Shown here one piece after another: positions 29,324-37,259 of a stretch of DNA of 64,000 nucleotides. Where the stretch lies: NCBI GenBank assembly GCA_963920635.1, contig OY987307.1:6533535-6597534 (forward strand), written 5' to 3'. This DNA is from Pseudeuparius sepicola (lineage: Eukaryota > Arthropoda > Insecta > Coleoptera > Anthribidae). The first letter of the stretch is position 1, and each line of letters opens with the position of its first letter. The position numbers and the translations under genes were made by a program. Under the pieces are notes generated by a model. The model did not search any database, was not told the origin of the DNA, and saw nothing but the letters and a program-made list of their open reading frames with translations.

Positions 29324-30253
29324 TTAGAGAATAATTTTCGCTTCTTTCAACTCATTGATTATTGCGGTTATTTCGTTTTCATGGGAAGTATTTCCGGCAT
29401 CTTTTGATGCAATTAATAACCTTAATCTCTCTACAAGTTCATTAGGATCATCCCAGAAAACATATTCCACAGGCTTTGTGTTATACTTGAGGTGCATGCC
29501 GGAACCCTTCACAGGTGTGGAGGTAGCCACCGGACCTTTCATTAGAGGTTTAATAATATTAATGTACTTATTTTTATAGCTAGATTTTAATCGTCCGTTT
29601 GAAGTAAGGTGAACACCAGTGAGATTTAAAATATCTCTGTAACTTTTCAAATCATCGTTAGTATTTTTTGGATTATTATAGAAAATTAGCTGGTAGAGAC
29701 CATCTGTTCCCGTGAATCGATTATTGTTGATGATTATGTCACCAGACACTTTTTCAAAATCAATATCCTTATTTCCTAGCATCCATACAGATTTGGTTTC
29801 GTCATACTTAGGACCATATGCCCTATCGATTTTAAGCGAATTATCCATAAAGTCTGTTACATACGGTATAGCTACTTTAGGATACACAGTATCAAAATGC
29901 CTGTACACTTTGTCAATTCCTTTCTCAACATCATTTAACGTTTCATTCATTTCTCCCAAAAGTGCAACTGGACTTTTCAACGACTCGCGCCACTTTTCCA
30001 TAAATGATTCAACTTTCGGTTCAACTTTGTGTTTTTTTACTTCCGGTTTTAATTCTTGCTTAACTTGTAGATTTGCTAGAGAGCTTGTCACAGGTTTGAA
30101 AATTTTTTTCAAAGTTTCATCCTCATCAAATTTACCTATTTTTAATGCTGTATATTTTTTTCTAATCGAGCGAGCTAGTTCGCTGATTTTCTTTGCGCGC
30201 TGCGCTTCTTGAATCTGTTCTTGCATCGACATCTCGATTAATAATAAGAGCAT
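29324..30253 (-). CDS. Conserved arthropod Polinton protein (DUF8207-like), about 309 aa
   Basis: Three in-frame ATGs occur at the start (30253, 30232, 30226); MSMQEQIQEAQ at 30232 looks most natural. Residues 10-120 are helical and charged. The block NRFTGTDGLYQLIFYNNP and the C-terminal YVFWDDPNELVERLRLL with GNTSHENEITAIINELKEAK are signatures that I associate with DUF8207, a family frequent in arthropod Polinton-like ORFs. The function is unknown; location directly after the ATPase and before fibre-like genes suggests a virion or assembly role. It is eight bases from the ATPase stop. Confidence 0.7.
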   Translation of the reverse strand: MLLLLIEMSMQEQIQEAQRAKKISELARSIRKKYTALKIGKFDEDETLKKIFKPVTSSLANLQVKQELKPEVKKHKVEPKVESFMEKWRESLKSPVALLGEMNETLNDVEKGIDKVYRHFDTVYPKVAIPYVTDFMDNSLKIDRAYGPKYDETKSVWMLGNKDIDFEKVSGDIIINNNRFTGTDGLYQLIFYNNPKNTNDDLKSYRDILNLTGVHLTSNGRLKSSYKNKYINIIKPLMKGPVATSTPVKGSGMHLKYNTKPVEYVFWDDPNELVERLRLLIASKDAGNTSHENEITAIINELKEAKIIL

Positions 30254-30261
30254 TGTGGTTA

Positions 30262-30981
30262 TTATAACGTTATATACCTATCAAATCCTATTCTATATCG
30301 ACCCTCATTCATTTTGAAATCTTTGACAATAACCAGCGTTCCAAAATTATCATTCCAACAGAGCGAGCAGAGATTCTTGAAGTCTCCGTATGAGATGTCT
30401 GGTGACACATGCTCGTCAAAAATATGTTTAAGATTCACATCATCTTGTTTAAACAAAACGATTATATTACAGTTGTCTCTTATTAATTGCTTAGGTATTT
30501 TTGAATATGTCTGGCAGAGATATGCAGCATCTATATTTTTATGACGACCCATGGAGTAATATTCTCTAATTTTTTCCTGTGTCCCACAAGCCACATCATC
30601 GAAAATAAAAATTGAATTTTCTCTAGCCTCTGATGGTGCAATGACGTCATCGTTTGAGCTAAATGGAAAATATCCAACACATTTTGCTTCTTTAAGCACG
30701 TCTTGTAGTAACTGATATTTAGGTTGATATAGCGATTTACTGTAAAGGTAGATGTTCTTAAATTTTAAGCCATTCTCGTTGAATATTAAACTAAGTAGAC
30801 TGTTTGTTTTACCACAACCGCTAGGACCGCAAAATATTGCTCTAATCGAGTTTGGCAAAAGCAAGCCATGTTTAGATTTCTCACTTCGAGCAAAATCTAA
30901 ATTTTCTATTGGTAAAGATAGTTGATGTGGTTCGATGTGCATCTTGTAAACATCTAAAAATATAGCATGTGCTTGTCTCAT
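30262..30981 (-). CDS. FtsK/HerA-type (A32-like) genome packaging ATPase
   Basis: A 239-residue protein with Walker A GPSGCGKT at residues 52-59 and Walker B SIFIFDDVA at 123-131. A downstream AYLCQTYSKIPKQLIRDNCN block contains the sensor-like Gln expected in A32-type packaging ATPases. In Polintons and related viruses it pumps genomic DNA into the capsid. The size is usual. The ATG at 30981 abuts a TATATATATA run on the upstream side. It heads the ATPase, DUF8207-like, fibre-like, integrase series. Confidence 0.92.
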   Translation of the reverse strand: MRQAHAIFLDVYKMHIEPHQLSLPIENLDFARSEKSKHGLLLPNSIRAIFCGPSGCGKTNSLLSLIFNENGLKFKNIYLYSKSLYQPKYQLLQDVLKEAKCVGYFPFSSNDDVIAPSEARENSIFIFDDVACGTQEKIREYYSMGRHKNIDAAYLCQTYSKIPKQLIRDNCNIIVLFKQDDVNLKHIFDEHVSPDISYGDFKNLCSLCWNDNFGTLVIVKDFKMNEGRYRIGFDRYITL

Positions 30982-31058
30982 ATATATATATATCGGGATG
31001 TAAATAATAAACAGTTTTCAATTAAGAATATTTATTTTCTACAACTATTACAATAAAT

Positions 31059-31481
31059 TTAAGGAATGTAAACTCGAATCTTCTGTTGCACAATACTCCT
31101 ACACAGCGGGCACTTCTCCATGGAGTTTGCACAACCCATACAGCATGCCAAATGTCCACATGGAACTGACAAGACTTCTATGTTTTTGCAGTAGCATACT
31201 ATACATAAAAAGTCTGGATTGACAATGTCAACTTTTTCAGGTGGGATGTCCACAGGCTTGATTTCACCTTTAATGAACGGGCAATTGGGACTCCAGCTAG
31301 CATGATCTTGCCATGGATCATCATTCTTTTCCCATTTATATCCTTCAATATTGCAAAATGGACATTGGACAACATCTTCATAATTCGTATAAAAAAATCC
31401 AGCTCGAGCAAGCTTTTCTGCTAATAGGGGGCTTGACCAGTTTTCAAACGTTCTTATAAGACTCTCGTAATTACGTTCCAT
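31059..31481 (-). CDS. Inhibitor of apoptosis (IAP) with one BIR and a RING finger
   Basis: A 140-residue protein. The BIR (residues 10-70) shows RTFENWSSPLLAEKLARAGF, the zinc ligands Cys40, Cys43, His60 and Cys67, and a DDPWQDHASW core. The C-terminal RING has Cys93-x2-Cys96, Cys108-x-His110, Cys114, Cys117 and Cys124-x2-Cys127. This single-BIR plus RING layout matches short viral IAPs of insect DNA viruses, which block caspases and ubiquitinate partners. It is presumably a captured host gene used to delay cell death. Its ATG overlaps the end of the upstream membrane-protein gene by 28 bases. All ligands are intact. Confidence 0.92.
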   Translation of the reverse strand: MERNYESLIRTFENWSSPLLAEKLARAGFFYTNYEDVVQCPFCNIEGYKWEKNDDPWQDHASWSPNCPFIKGEIKPVDIPPEKVDIVNPDFLCIVCYCKNIEVLSVPCGHLACCMGCANSMEKCPLCRSIVQQKIRVYIP

Positions 31482-31879
31482 TGCTCACTCAGTAATATTC
31501 TTACTATTTCAATAAATAATTTTGCTACTAACAAGGAAGAACATATAGTAATGTAGTAAATGAGTGGTACAAATGCGAGATCTTTTATATGATGATCTTG
31601 AGTGGGGAGCTCTCTGAGCATGTCCATTGTGGGTATGGTGAAATGTGGAATCTCCCTCCACACAGTTTCAACAGTCGTATGGTTTTGGAATACTGCATGA
31701 AGTTTAAATTGAGTAGCATTTTTGGATAGTCTTGCTACTGAAATTTTTTCAACTACCGCCTTAAATGGGAAACATTTATCCCGCTCGCAAATAGATATCT
31801 TAGTATCTTCTGGGTTGTAAATATAGAACACATTATTTATTAGTGGGAATAATATAACGTGACCCAGTCTCAGCAACAT
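31454..31879 (-). CDS. Putative membrane protein of 141 aa
   Basis: ATG at 31879 follows a TATA/TCAGTT promoter. The C-terminal part (residues about 98-130) is a strongly hydrophobic LAFVPLIYYITICSSLLVAK segment, a likely single membrane span. The N-terminal part could be a small beta domain with two Cys (ICERDKCFPF) and NxT glycosylation sites (NAT, NHT). No family is recognised. An external N-terminal domain with C-terminal anchor would fit a glycoprotein or immune-interaction protein, but this is inference. It sits between the major capsid gene and the IAP. Confidence 0.55.
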   Translation of the reverse strand: MLLRLGHVILFPLINNVFYIYNPEDTKISICERDKCFPFKAVVEKISVARLSKNATQFKLHAVFQNHTTVETVWREIPHFTIPTMDMLRELPTQDHHIKDLAFVPLIYYITICSSLLVAKLFIEIVRILLSEQWNVITRVL

Positions 31880-31888
31880 CTTAATTAT

Positions 31889-31919
31889 AACTGAAATGTG
31901 ACAATGTTCTTTTATATAG
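31889..31919 (-). promoter_or_regulatory. TATA plus TCAGTT promoter of the membrane protein gene
   Basis: On the minus strand TATATAAAAG (about 31910-31919) precedes TCAGTT (31889-31894) by roughly 30 bases, and the ATG at 31879 follows ten bases later. It lies just after the major capsid stop. Confidence 0.65.
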
Positions 31920-31929
31920 ATATGTGGTT

Positions 31930-33147
31930 CTACATTAAATCTCGTACAGTTTCACTCAAGGGCAAATATTCCATGGCACAGTCATGAACAATTATGCAGT
32001 AGGCTCGAGTTTTATCAGGAAAACCATTGCTGTTTTCTATGTCCAGCTTAACGTCAACTGTATTTATTTTTATAGATTCATTCCGGCGAGAACAATCTAT
32101 AACAAACAGGGTTGCATTATTTTTGTAATCTGCATAGCTAAGTAGCGGTCGACTCTCCATCGCATTCATGTAACTTGGATAAAATTCAACATAATTGTGA
32201 TAGGCGTCCAGAAAGTCATTACCAGCAAAATTCAGCCTCTGACGTTCGAATGGAAAATATTCACCGTTTACAATTAATCTTACATCAGTCGTATTTATGT
32301 GGTCAAATGTCGTGGGGTCAGTTTTAGAATCTTCATTCCGATTAGTCTGAAATCCAACGATGACGTATCGAGGGGTTGACACTGCTGACGATGATTTTAC
32401 AGCCCATATTTCCCTTTGGGCGTTTACAGTAAGATTTGGTAATTCGTGTAGCTCCCACTTGCGGAACGCAATTATAATTGGACGATCAATTTTTATAGAT
32501 TTAAGGAGATCCAATCTAATCATATCATTCGGCTGAATATGTTTAACCTTTAGTTCAATGTTGGAAATTGTTATTTCAGCATCGGCATCTGCACCTTGTA
32601 GCAGCAAAGCATTGTTATCATTTCTAGCTCGCGTCAATCTCAACGTCTGTTTACCGCAAATTGCCAGCTGATAGTCGTTGAATATCCCAAACAAATGTTT
32701 TAGCGGAATCCTTACATTGAATGTTCCATCATTGTTAACAGCAAAAGATTTATTAACCCCAACCCAGCTTGCTGTTGACATACATTTTTCATCATTAGCA
32801 GTATAGCAAAGATATGATCTAATCGTGCTCACAATTCCCGGGTTTCTCACCACCTCAATCTCTTTACCATTTAGTTCGTAAGAAACAGAATCGAAGAGAA
32901 ATGCGGCACCATTGTTGGCTAATGTACAATCGCCGGTAGCAGATTTCTTAGTCACTTTTCCTTTGACAAAAATCGATGCGTCAAACATTAACAACCATGC
33001 GTCACCCTGATTAATGGTTATTTCCACAATATCATTATTCCTAAATGACTTTACAAATGGGTAATAGGTACGCTTCTCTAAGCGTTGAATAGATTCGTCA
33101 TATGTGGGTGTGCGATGCACATTAAACACTTGAGGTGTTAAGGACAT
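31930..33147 (-). CDS. Major capsid protein candidate (double jelly-roll, hexon-like)
   Basis: The ATG at 33147 is chosen; the frame extends six bases upstream only to a TTG. The 405-residue protein is beta-rich throughout. An N-terminal block (FRNNDIVEITINQGDAWLLM, then FLFDSVSYELNGKEIEVVRN, then GIVSTIRSYLCY) is a pattern that I associate with Polinton major capsid proteins. The second half repeats a beta-rich layout (RLIVNGEYFPFERQRLNF, ending in DCAMEYLPL), consistent with a second jelly roll. The assignment rests on motif memory and on position next to the penton-like gene. It overlaps the preceding small ORF by 26 bases. Confidence 0.78.
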   Translation of the reverse strand: MSLTPQVFNVHRTPTYDESIQRLEKRTYYPFVKSFRNNDIVEITINQGDAWLLMFDASIFVKGKVTKKSATGDCTLANNGAAFLFDSVSYELNGKEIEVVRNPGIVSTIRSYLCYTANDEKCMSTASWVGVNKSFAVNNDGTFNVRIPLKHLFGIFNDYQLAICGKQTLRLTRARNDNNALLLQGADADAEITISNIELKVKHIQPNDMIRLDLLKSIKIDRPIIIAFRKWELHELPNLTVNAQREIWAVKSSSAVSTPRYVIVGFQTNRNEDSKTDPTTFDHINTTDVRLIVNGEYFPFERQRLNFAGNDFLDAYHNYVEFYPSYMNAMESRPLLSYADYKNNATLFVIDCSRRNESIKINTVDVKLDIENSNGFPDKTRAYCIIVHDCAMEYLPLSETVRDLM

Positions 33148-33286
33148 AACCAAGCGCTTTCAAAAATTGTTGATTTTCCAACGAGAGACGATCTGCACTC
33201 TTCGATGATTTACTCACTAGTGAATTTTTAAAGCATTGTGATTGACTTTTATACGGGTGATATCTGCCACCAAAAACCAAAACCAT
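33122..33286 (-). CDS. Small conserved-looking protein of 54 aa between penton and capsid genes
   Basis: ATG at 33286 (MVLVFGGRYHPYKSQ) starts 16 bases after the penton-like stop and the frame ends 26 bases inside the major capsid gene. Tight packing on both sides suggests a real gene. The C-terminal part, RLSLENQQFLKALGYVL, resembles a short motif that I recall at the ends of other small Polinton proteins. No function can be given. A longer frame to 33310 uses only a GTG. Confidence 0.5.
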   Translation of the reverse strand: MVLVFGGRYHPYKSQSQCFKNSLVSKSSKSADRLSLENQQFLKALGYVLNTSSV

Positions 33287-33302
33287 CTCTATAGCGAAAT
33301 TT

Positions 33303-34013
33303 TCATACACGCTTCAACTCCAACCGCACAATTATTTCCTCGCCTCTAAAATTTACAGGTTGAAAGTTCTGATCGAGAATAGTTAGCGTTAAATTATTAA
33401 TCTCACGCTTTGCAACTGGCATGTACACCAAATTTTTCGGAGACTCGTCTATGGCGTAACCAGGATCACAGCTAACTGCAAACTCGTAAATCGTATGAGT
33501 TGGTTGATTTTTATAGTATGCTCCAGATGTTACGTTACAATCTATATGTATAGTTCTGACCTTCACGATGTTTACAGATATGTCGGAAGTATGCAATTGT
33601 CCAGACTCTAATCGTGTAGGAGAAAACCCTAACACATGACCAATAGAGTCTGTTGGTAGAAAATCTACTGTATATTTATCACTGTAAATTTCACACTGTA
33701 AGGTACTATTATTAGCCTTTATTGAAATTGGATTTTTCTGATCAGATTCCTCTTTTCTTAAAGCTCGAACTATGTAATCTTCTAAGGCTTCAATTTCATA
33801 CGACCCTGTGGGAATAACTAAACATTTCCGATATCCATCAGCGTTTATATAATAAAATTTATTGACACCAACATCTATATTGGGTATGCTGTTATATGTG
33901 TGAAATCCTAGCAGTGCCAAACCATACTCAAAATCTGGTTCTAAATGTATAGGAATATTAAAGTCAATAGAAAGTGTGGAAGTAAAACCTTGTAGGGTGA
34001 ACAGCAGCGACAT
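33303..34013 (-). CDS. Penton-like minor capsid protein (single jelly-roll)
   Basis: ATG at 34013; 236 residues. The protein is beta-rich with blocks typical of Polinton penton proteins: FEYGLALLGFHTYNSIPNID near residue 28, VNKFYYINADG, IPTGSYEIEALEDYI, DSIGHVLGFSPTRL, HTIYEFAVSCDPGYAI and a C-terminal FRGEEIIVRLELK. In the group it closes the five-fold vertices of the capsid. It is the first gene of the leftward cluster and has a TATA/TCAATC promoter directly upstream. The reading frame is intact. Confidence 0.85.
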   Translation of the reverse strand: MSLLFTLQGFTSTLSIDFNIPIHLEPDFEYGLALLGFHTYNSIPNIDVGVNKFYYINADGYRKCLVIPTGSYEIEALEDYIVRALRKEESDQKNPISIKANNSTLQCEIYSDKYTVDFLPTDSIGHVLGFSPTRLESGQLHTSDISVNIVKVRTIHIDCNVTSGAYYKNQPTHTIYEFAVSCDPGYAIDESPKNLVYMPVAKREINNLTLTILDQNFQPVNFRGEEIIVRLELKRV

Positions 34014-34049
34014 GATTGATGAATTCCAACCTCAAGTACCACTTTTATA
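34014..34049 (-). promoter_or_regulatory. TATA plus TCAATC promoter of the penton-like gene
   Basis: On the minus strand TATAAAA (34043-34049) lies about 32 bases upstream of TCAATC (34014-34019), which touches the ATG at 34011-34013. The layout equals that of the PLA2 gene at the other end. Confidence 0.6.
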
Positions 34050-34140
34050 GCCCCCCAAAAATATTAGTAAAACACACACAAACAAATAATATTTTTATTT
34101 TCACAATTTTACATTTCTAAACCTTCATATAATGTTGCTC

Positions 34141-34434
34141 TCATTCTTCAGAAAAAATAATATTAGTCGTTTCGCCGACAGGGCCCAAGCTGGTTAAAAA
34201 GCGCCTTTTTTTGTCACCATTCAAACTGGCAATTCGTTCTTGAGTTAGTTCATCCGTAAACCGCTGGGGTAGAATGGTCTTGAAGTCTGCAAACTCCACA
34301 ACCACCTTCTCTCCAAACTTAGTACTTATTCTCTTAAAACTCTGAATCTCAAATTTTTCATTTACTTCCAAATCTCGAACGTTCACCAGATTTTTTAACA
34401 ACAAATTCTTGTTTAAATTATTTAAGAAGGACAT
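34141..34434 (-). CDS. Terminal-repeat gene, right copy, 97 aa
   Basis: Second copy of the gene at 14797-15090, with an identical promoter (TATATA/TCAGT within 34444-34479). It differs at six residues, all in the C-terminal 40 (for example LPQRF for LPHRF, and KKRRF for NKRYF). Seven of the eight base changes alter the protein, so the two copies may be drifting or specialising. The small overlapping ORF that follows in the left copy is truncated here. Function unknown. Confidence 0.65.
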   Translation of the reverse strand: MSFLNNLNKNLLLKNLVNVRDLEVNEKFEIQSFKRISTKFGEKVVVEFADFKTILPQRFTDELTQERIASLNGDKKRRFLTSLGPVGETTNIIFSEE

Positions 34435-34523
34435 GTTTGCTGCACTGATGCTCTTAGTTGAACCACACGCACCTATATAGCTATTCTTGGAGTGGGGGAG
34501 CTCTCCCACCACCAAAACCCTAT

Positions 34524-34570
34524 GAGAGTTCTAAGCCAGACAAGTCTGACAGGTTTGGCTTAGAACTCTC
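34524..34570. repeat. Terminal hairpin, right copy
   Basis: Exact counterpart of the 15-bp-stem hairpin at 14661-14707, again 14 bases from the element tip. Confidence 0.85.
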
Positions 34571-34584
34571 TTTGTCTTACTACT

Positions 34585-34590
34585 TTCATA
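34585..34590. repeat. Right target-site duplication of the provirus (TTCATA)
   Basis: Identical to 14641-14646. After it, the minus-strand transposase-like frame continues upstream, in phase with the part at 13391-14640. Confidence 0.95.
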
Positions 34591-35090
34591 GGCTGGAAAT
34601 TTTTTGATGTGATTTAAAACGACCTCCATTTTTTGGTCAAAAATTTTTATTTTTGGAGAGTGTTTCCCTCTTTGATCGAAAATGGGAATTCCGCTATCGG
34701 ATTGTAACTTTTCATTTGTCACAGATGTAATAAATTTTGTAGTTTCTCCAAAGATATTTAAAAAACATTCTTTGCGTTTTTTCACTTATCTTTGACGAAC
34801 ATTTTCTTCTACATTGTCTTAAGGGGCGTGACTCTCTTTGAGGAATTTTCTTACCAGTACTGGTTTCGTAGGATTTTCCCGAGTTTTTTACCAATTGATT
34901 GGTTTGTTTTGAACAATTTTTCTTCAAAATGCTTCTGCATTTTTCTTTTTTCGGCTGCTTATTTGTGACGCGTCCTCTGCCCTAGCATGATCCTCTCCAG
35001 AATCACTAGAGCTATCATCCTGCGATAAAGTATAATCTGGATCCTTAACGCTGTCGTCTGAATTCCATAGTTTATGTGTGAGATCATCGC
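34591..35090 (-). pseudogene. N-terminal part of DUF7869-type gene copy 2, cut by the provirus
   Basis: Upstream acceptor gtattttag at 35091 opens an acidic exon (DPDYTLSQDDSSSDSGED) followed, after frameshifts, by GKSYETSTGKKIPQRESRPL, QCRRKCSSK and FGETTKFITSVTNEK. It ends in HIKKFPAYE at the TTCATA duplication. The same order occurs in copy 3, but about 80 residues between the CRRKC block and the ETTKFI block are missing here. At least three frame changes make it non-functional. It connects in frame across the target site to 14640, where copy 3 is continuous, proving that the provirus split this gene. Confidence 0.7.
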
Positions 35091-35226
35091 CTAAAATACA
35101 TAATTTTCTTTCAGATGTAATATTTTATTTTGCAGAGGTAAGTATGCAAAGTACTTAATAGAAAATAACTTCCAATAGAACGGAAGAACAAAGGACGGAG
35201 TGAGTTTGGCAAATAAATAGACCTGG

Positions 35227-35387
35227 TAGCTTTGTTCGAGTTCCAAAAAAAGACGGTTCTAGAGCTATCAAAAGCACTAGTCAGATTTGTCATAGAGATG
35301 ATTAGCAATGTCAAAAGTGAAAATTAGTTTGGATGGCTGTTTTTGATAGTTCTAGAACCGTCCCTTTTTGGAACTCGAACAAGGCTA
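35227..35387. mobile_element. Short MITE with about 45-bp TIRs in an intron of element copy 2
   Basis: Arms beginning TAGCTTTGTTCGAGTTCC (35227) and TAGCCTTGTTCGAG (minus strand from 35387) share roughly 45 bases including GACGGTTCTAGA-type sequence, around a loop of about 70 bases. A TA duplication is possible. Confidence 0.65.
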
Positions 35388-35776
35388 ATATTCCAGCGTC
35401 GAATAAAACTTACAATTTTTTTAAGCGCCAATAATTTTGTTTGTCCTAATATTTTGGATTACTGAATTCACGTTACCGCTATGACGGTGACACTTGTTTC
35501 GACACACAAATTGTGGGAGCGATCACGTAAAACTACAGCCATGGAAGGCCCTGATTACAGCACTTTTAAGCCATGTTTTGAAAAAAATTCACTGCCGCTG
35601 GCAAAAATAATCAATTTATGTGTGTTGTATTACCTTAATGCGTTTCAATGACGTTTGAATGAAAAAACGTTTCATTCCAGCAAACAAAATATCCTCGTCA
35701 TCAAATTGAACTATAATAGTGGTATGTAATTAACTATTGGATTCTTATATTTATAGGTAATAATGTTTTAGATTAC

Positions 35777-35940
35777 CGTTTTGCAATGTTTGGAATGTTT
35801 TTCTATTTCTATTTCCTCAATGCCAACTGAGTTTTCAGCAGTGTGACTTTTAGAAAAGATACATTTCAATAAGTTGATATTATAGGGCTCTCCATTTTGG
35901 GATGTACCAGTTTCATTATCGACCACTGGATTAAATCCTA
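35777..35940 (-). pseudogene. Exon of DUF7869-type gene copy 2
   Basis: 164 bases between acceptor ttttag (35941-35946) and donor GTAATC (35771-35776). Entry is phase 1, matching the exon at 36814-36897; exit is phase 0. It encodes a polar segment starting VGFNPVVDNETG. An exon corresponding to copy 3's 40739-40787 (phase 0 to 1) would be needed before 35090 but was not found. Confidence 0.5.
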
Positions 35941-36813
35941 CTAAAATAAAAATAACCAATATCAGCAGAAAAAAAAACATATATCTAAACGGTCTATGAA
36001 GAAAGAATATATAGATACTGTCAAGGGTACTGTTTACAACGTGTTGCAAAAAATCATGTCCATAGCTTAAGGGCATACTCTTGGCACAGTATAAAGATAT
36101 AGAACAGTAAGGAAAGTATCGATTTCCTGCCAAGCCAACTTTTAGATTCATTTATTAGTTGAAATCTGTCGTTTTCTTACGCAAGTTGTAAACCGAGTTG
36201 TAACGGTTTTTTCGTGGCATGCTTCGAACTGTGTTTATTACGTTTCATTTTAAAAATATCAGAATAATTGTAAATATGGGAAGTGTTTATTGCGTAGTAA
36301 AAAACTGTAAAAACAATCAAATACAGTTTCCCTACTGTTCCTTCTTTATACTGTGCTCTTGGGGCTAAATAGAGGCGATTTAACCACATTTACCTCAAAA
36401 TTTAATTTTACAAATTTTACCACCCAAAACTTTTTTGTACGTACGTTAATGAATAAACTGAAACCTACCAGGGAATGTCTTATCAATTTAGAAGGTTTTT
36501 TTACACCTAACTTTTTTCAGTGGAAATTTTAATTTTTTTTAGATAAGTAGGTGTCTTGCTAAGATGCTGAAATTAGGGTTACTCTATTGATGCACAACGA
36601 AGCAAAAATCATATTTATAGCTCTTGGGGTACTCTTGTGGTTAAATTAGGGCGACTTAACTCAATTTATCTAATCCAAAATTGCTTTTCCTCCAAGATAC
36701 AGGGTGTCGAAGCCCTTAAGCTATGAACCTTTTTTTTTGTTACACGTTGTATAATCTATGTTCACAATTTTTTGTCACAAACTAATGCTAAAAGTTGGCG
36801 CATTGTTACTTAC

Positions 36814-36897
36814 CGGCTCCATTTTCGTATTTTTCATTTTTAATTTCAACAGTGGATACTTCATTTTCCTTATTATTATCATCGAAATGCTGGAGAA
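36814..36897 (-). pseudogene. Exon of DUF7869-type gene copy 2
   Basis: 84 bases with acceptor gctttcag and donor GTAAGT, phase 1 in and out. Encodes LQHFDDNNKENEVSTVEIKN, an acidic segment. The phase agrees with both neighbours. Confidence 0.5.
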
Positions 36898-37079
36898 CTG
36901 AAAGCAATTAGTTATTCACTTTTTTTCTGCAAACTACACTGCGCGCACGGCAACAATTTTTATATTTTATAACCAAGAAAAGAAAAACAAAACCAATAAG
37001 AAAAGCACATATTTTAAATAGAGAAATAACGGTAGGTGATAGGTGATAGGGTGCCTATATTATAATGACAAAAAATTAC

Positions 37080-37143
37080 CATTTTTTATTCCCCCAGTTT
37101 CTTTTCTGATAGCGCGCAGCATTATTAAATCCGTACGACGCAT
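37080..37143 (-). pseudogene. Possible first coding exon of DUF7869-type gene copy 2
   Basis: ATG at 37141-37143 opens MRRTDLIMLRAIRKETGGIK and the frame reaches a GTAATT donor in phase 1, compatible with the next exon. It lies about 540 bases inside the right terminal repeat of the element. The start is plausible but not proven. Confidence 0.4.
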
Positions 37144-37259
37144 TATAGGAGTTGTTGATTGCATAGCGGAAGGTAGTGTCTTGAACGGTGGCTCGCGCAA
37201 TACTGGCGGATTGGTAAAAAATACGCCCATTTATAGAAATATCTCGAATCTCATTTTAA

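Larger units (their letters stand above)
14647..34584. mobile_element. Complete Polinton/Maverick (adintovirus-like) provirus, 19,938 bp
   Basis: Bounded by terminal inverted repeats beginning AGTAGTAAGAC (left) and ending in its complement (right), with a perfect TTCATA duplication outside. It encodes the set that defines the group: protein-primed family B DNA polymerase, retroviral-type integrase, adenain-like protease and packaging ATPase. It also encodes penton-like and major capsid-like proteins and a PLA2/pX-like minor capsid protein as found in adintoviruses. The recognised core genes are open. Extra genes include an IAP, a spliced gene, tandem fibre-like genes and a terminal-repeat gene. 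A MITE has inserted at 21318-22691. Confidence 0.95.
34075..34584. repeat. Right terminal inverted repeat of the provirus
   Basis: Inverted match to 14647-15208. Its outer 314 bases are identical to the left copy; the inner part differs by eight substitutions and a deletion of about 55 bases. The inner limit is approximate. Confidence 0.9.

Noticed and set aside
33287..33310. N-terminal extension of the 54-aa provirus gene
   Set aside because: It would need a GTG start and overlap the penton-like stop; the ATG at 33286 is more natural.
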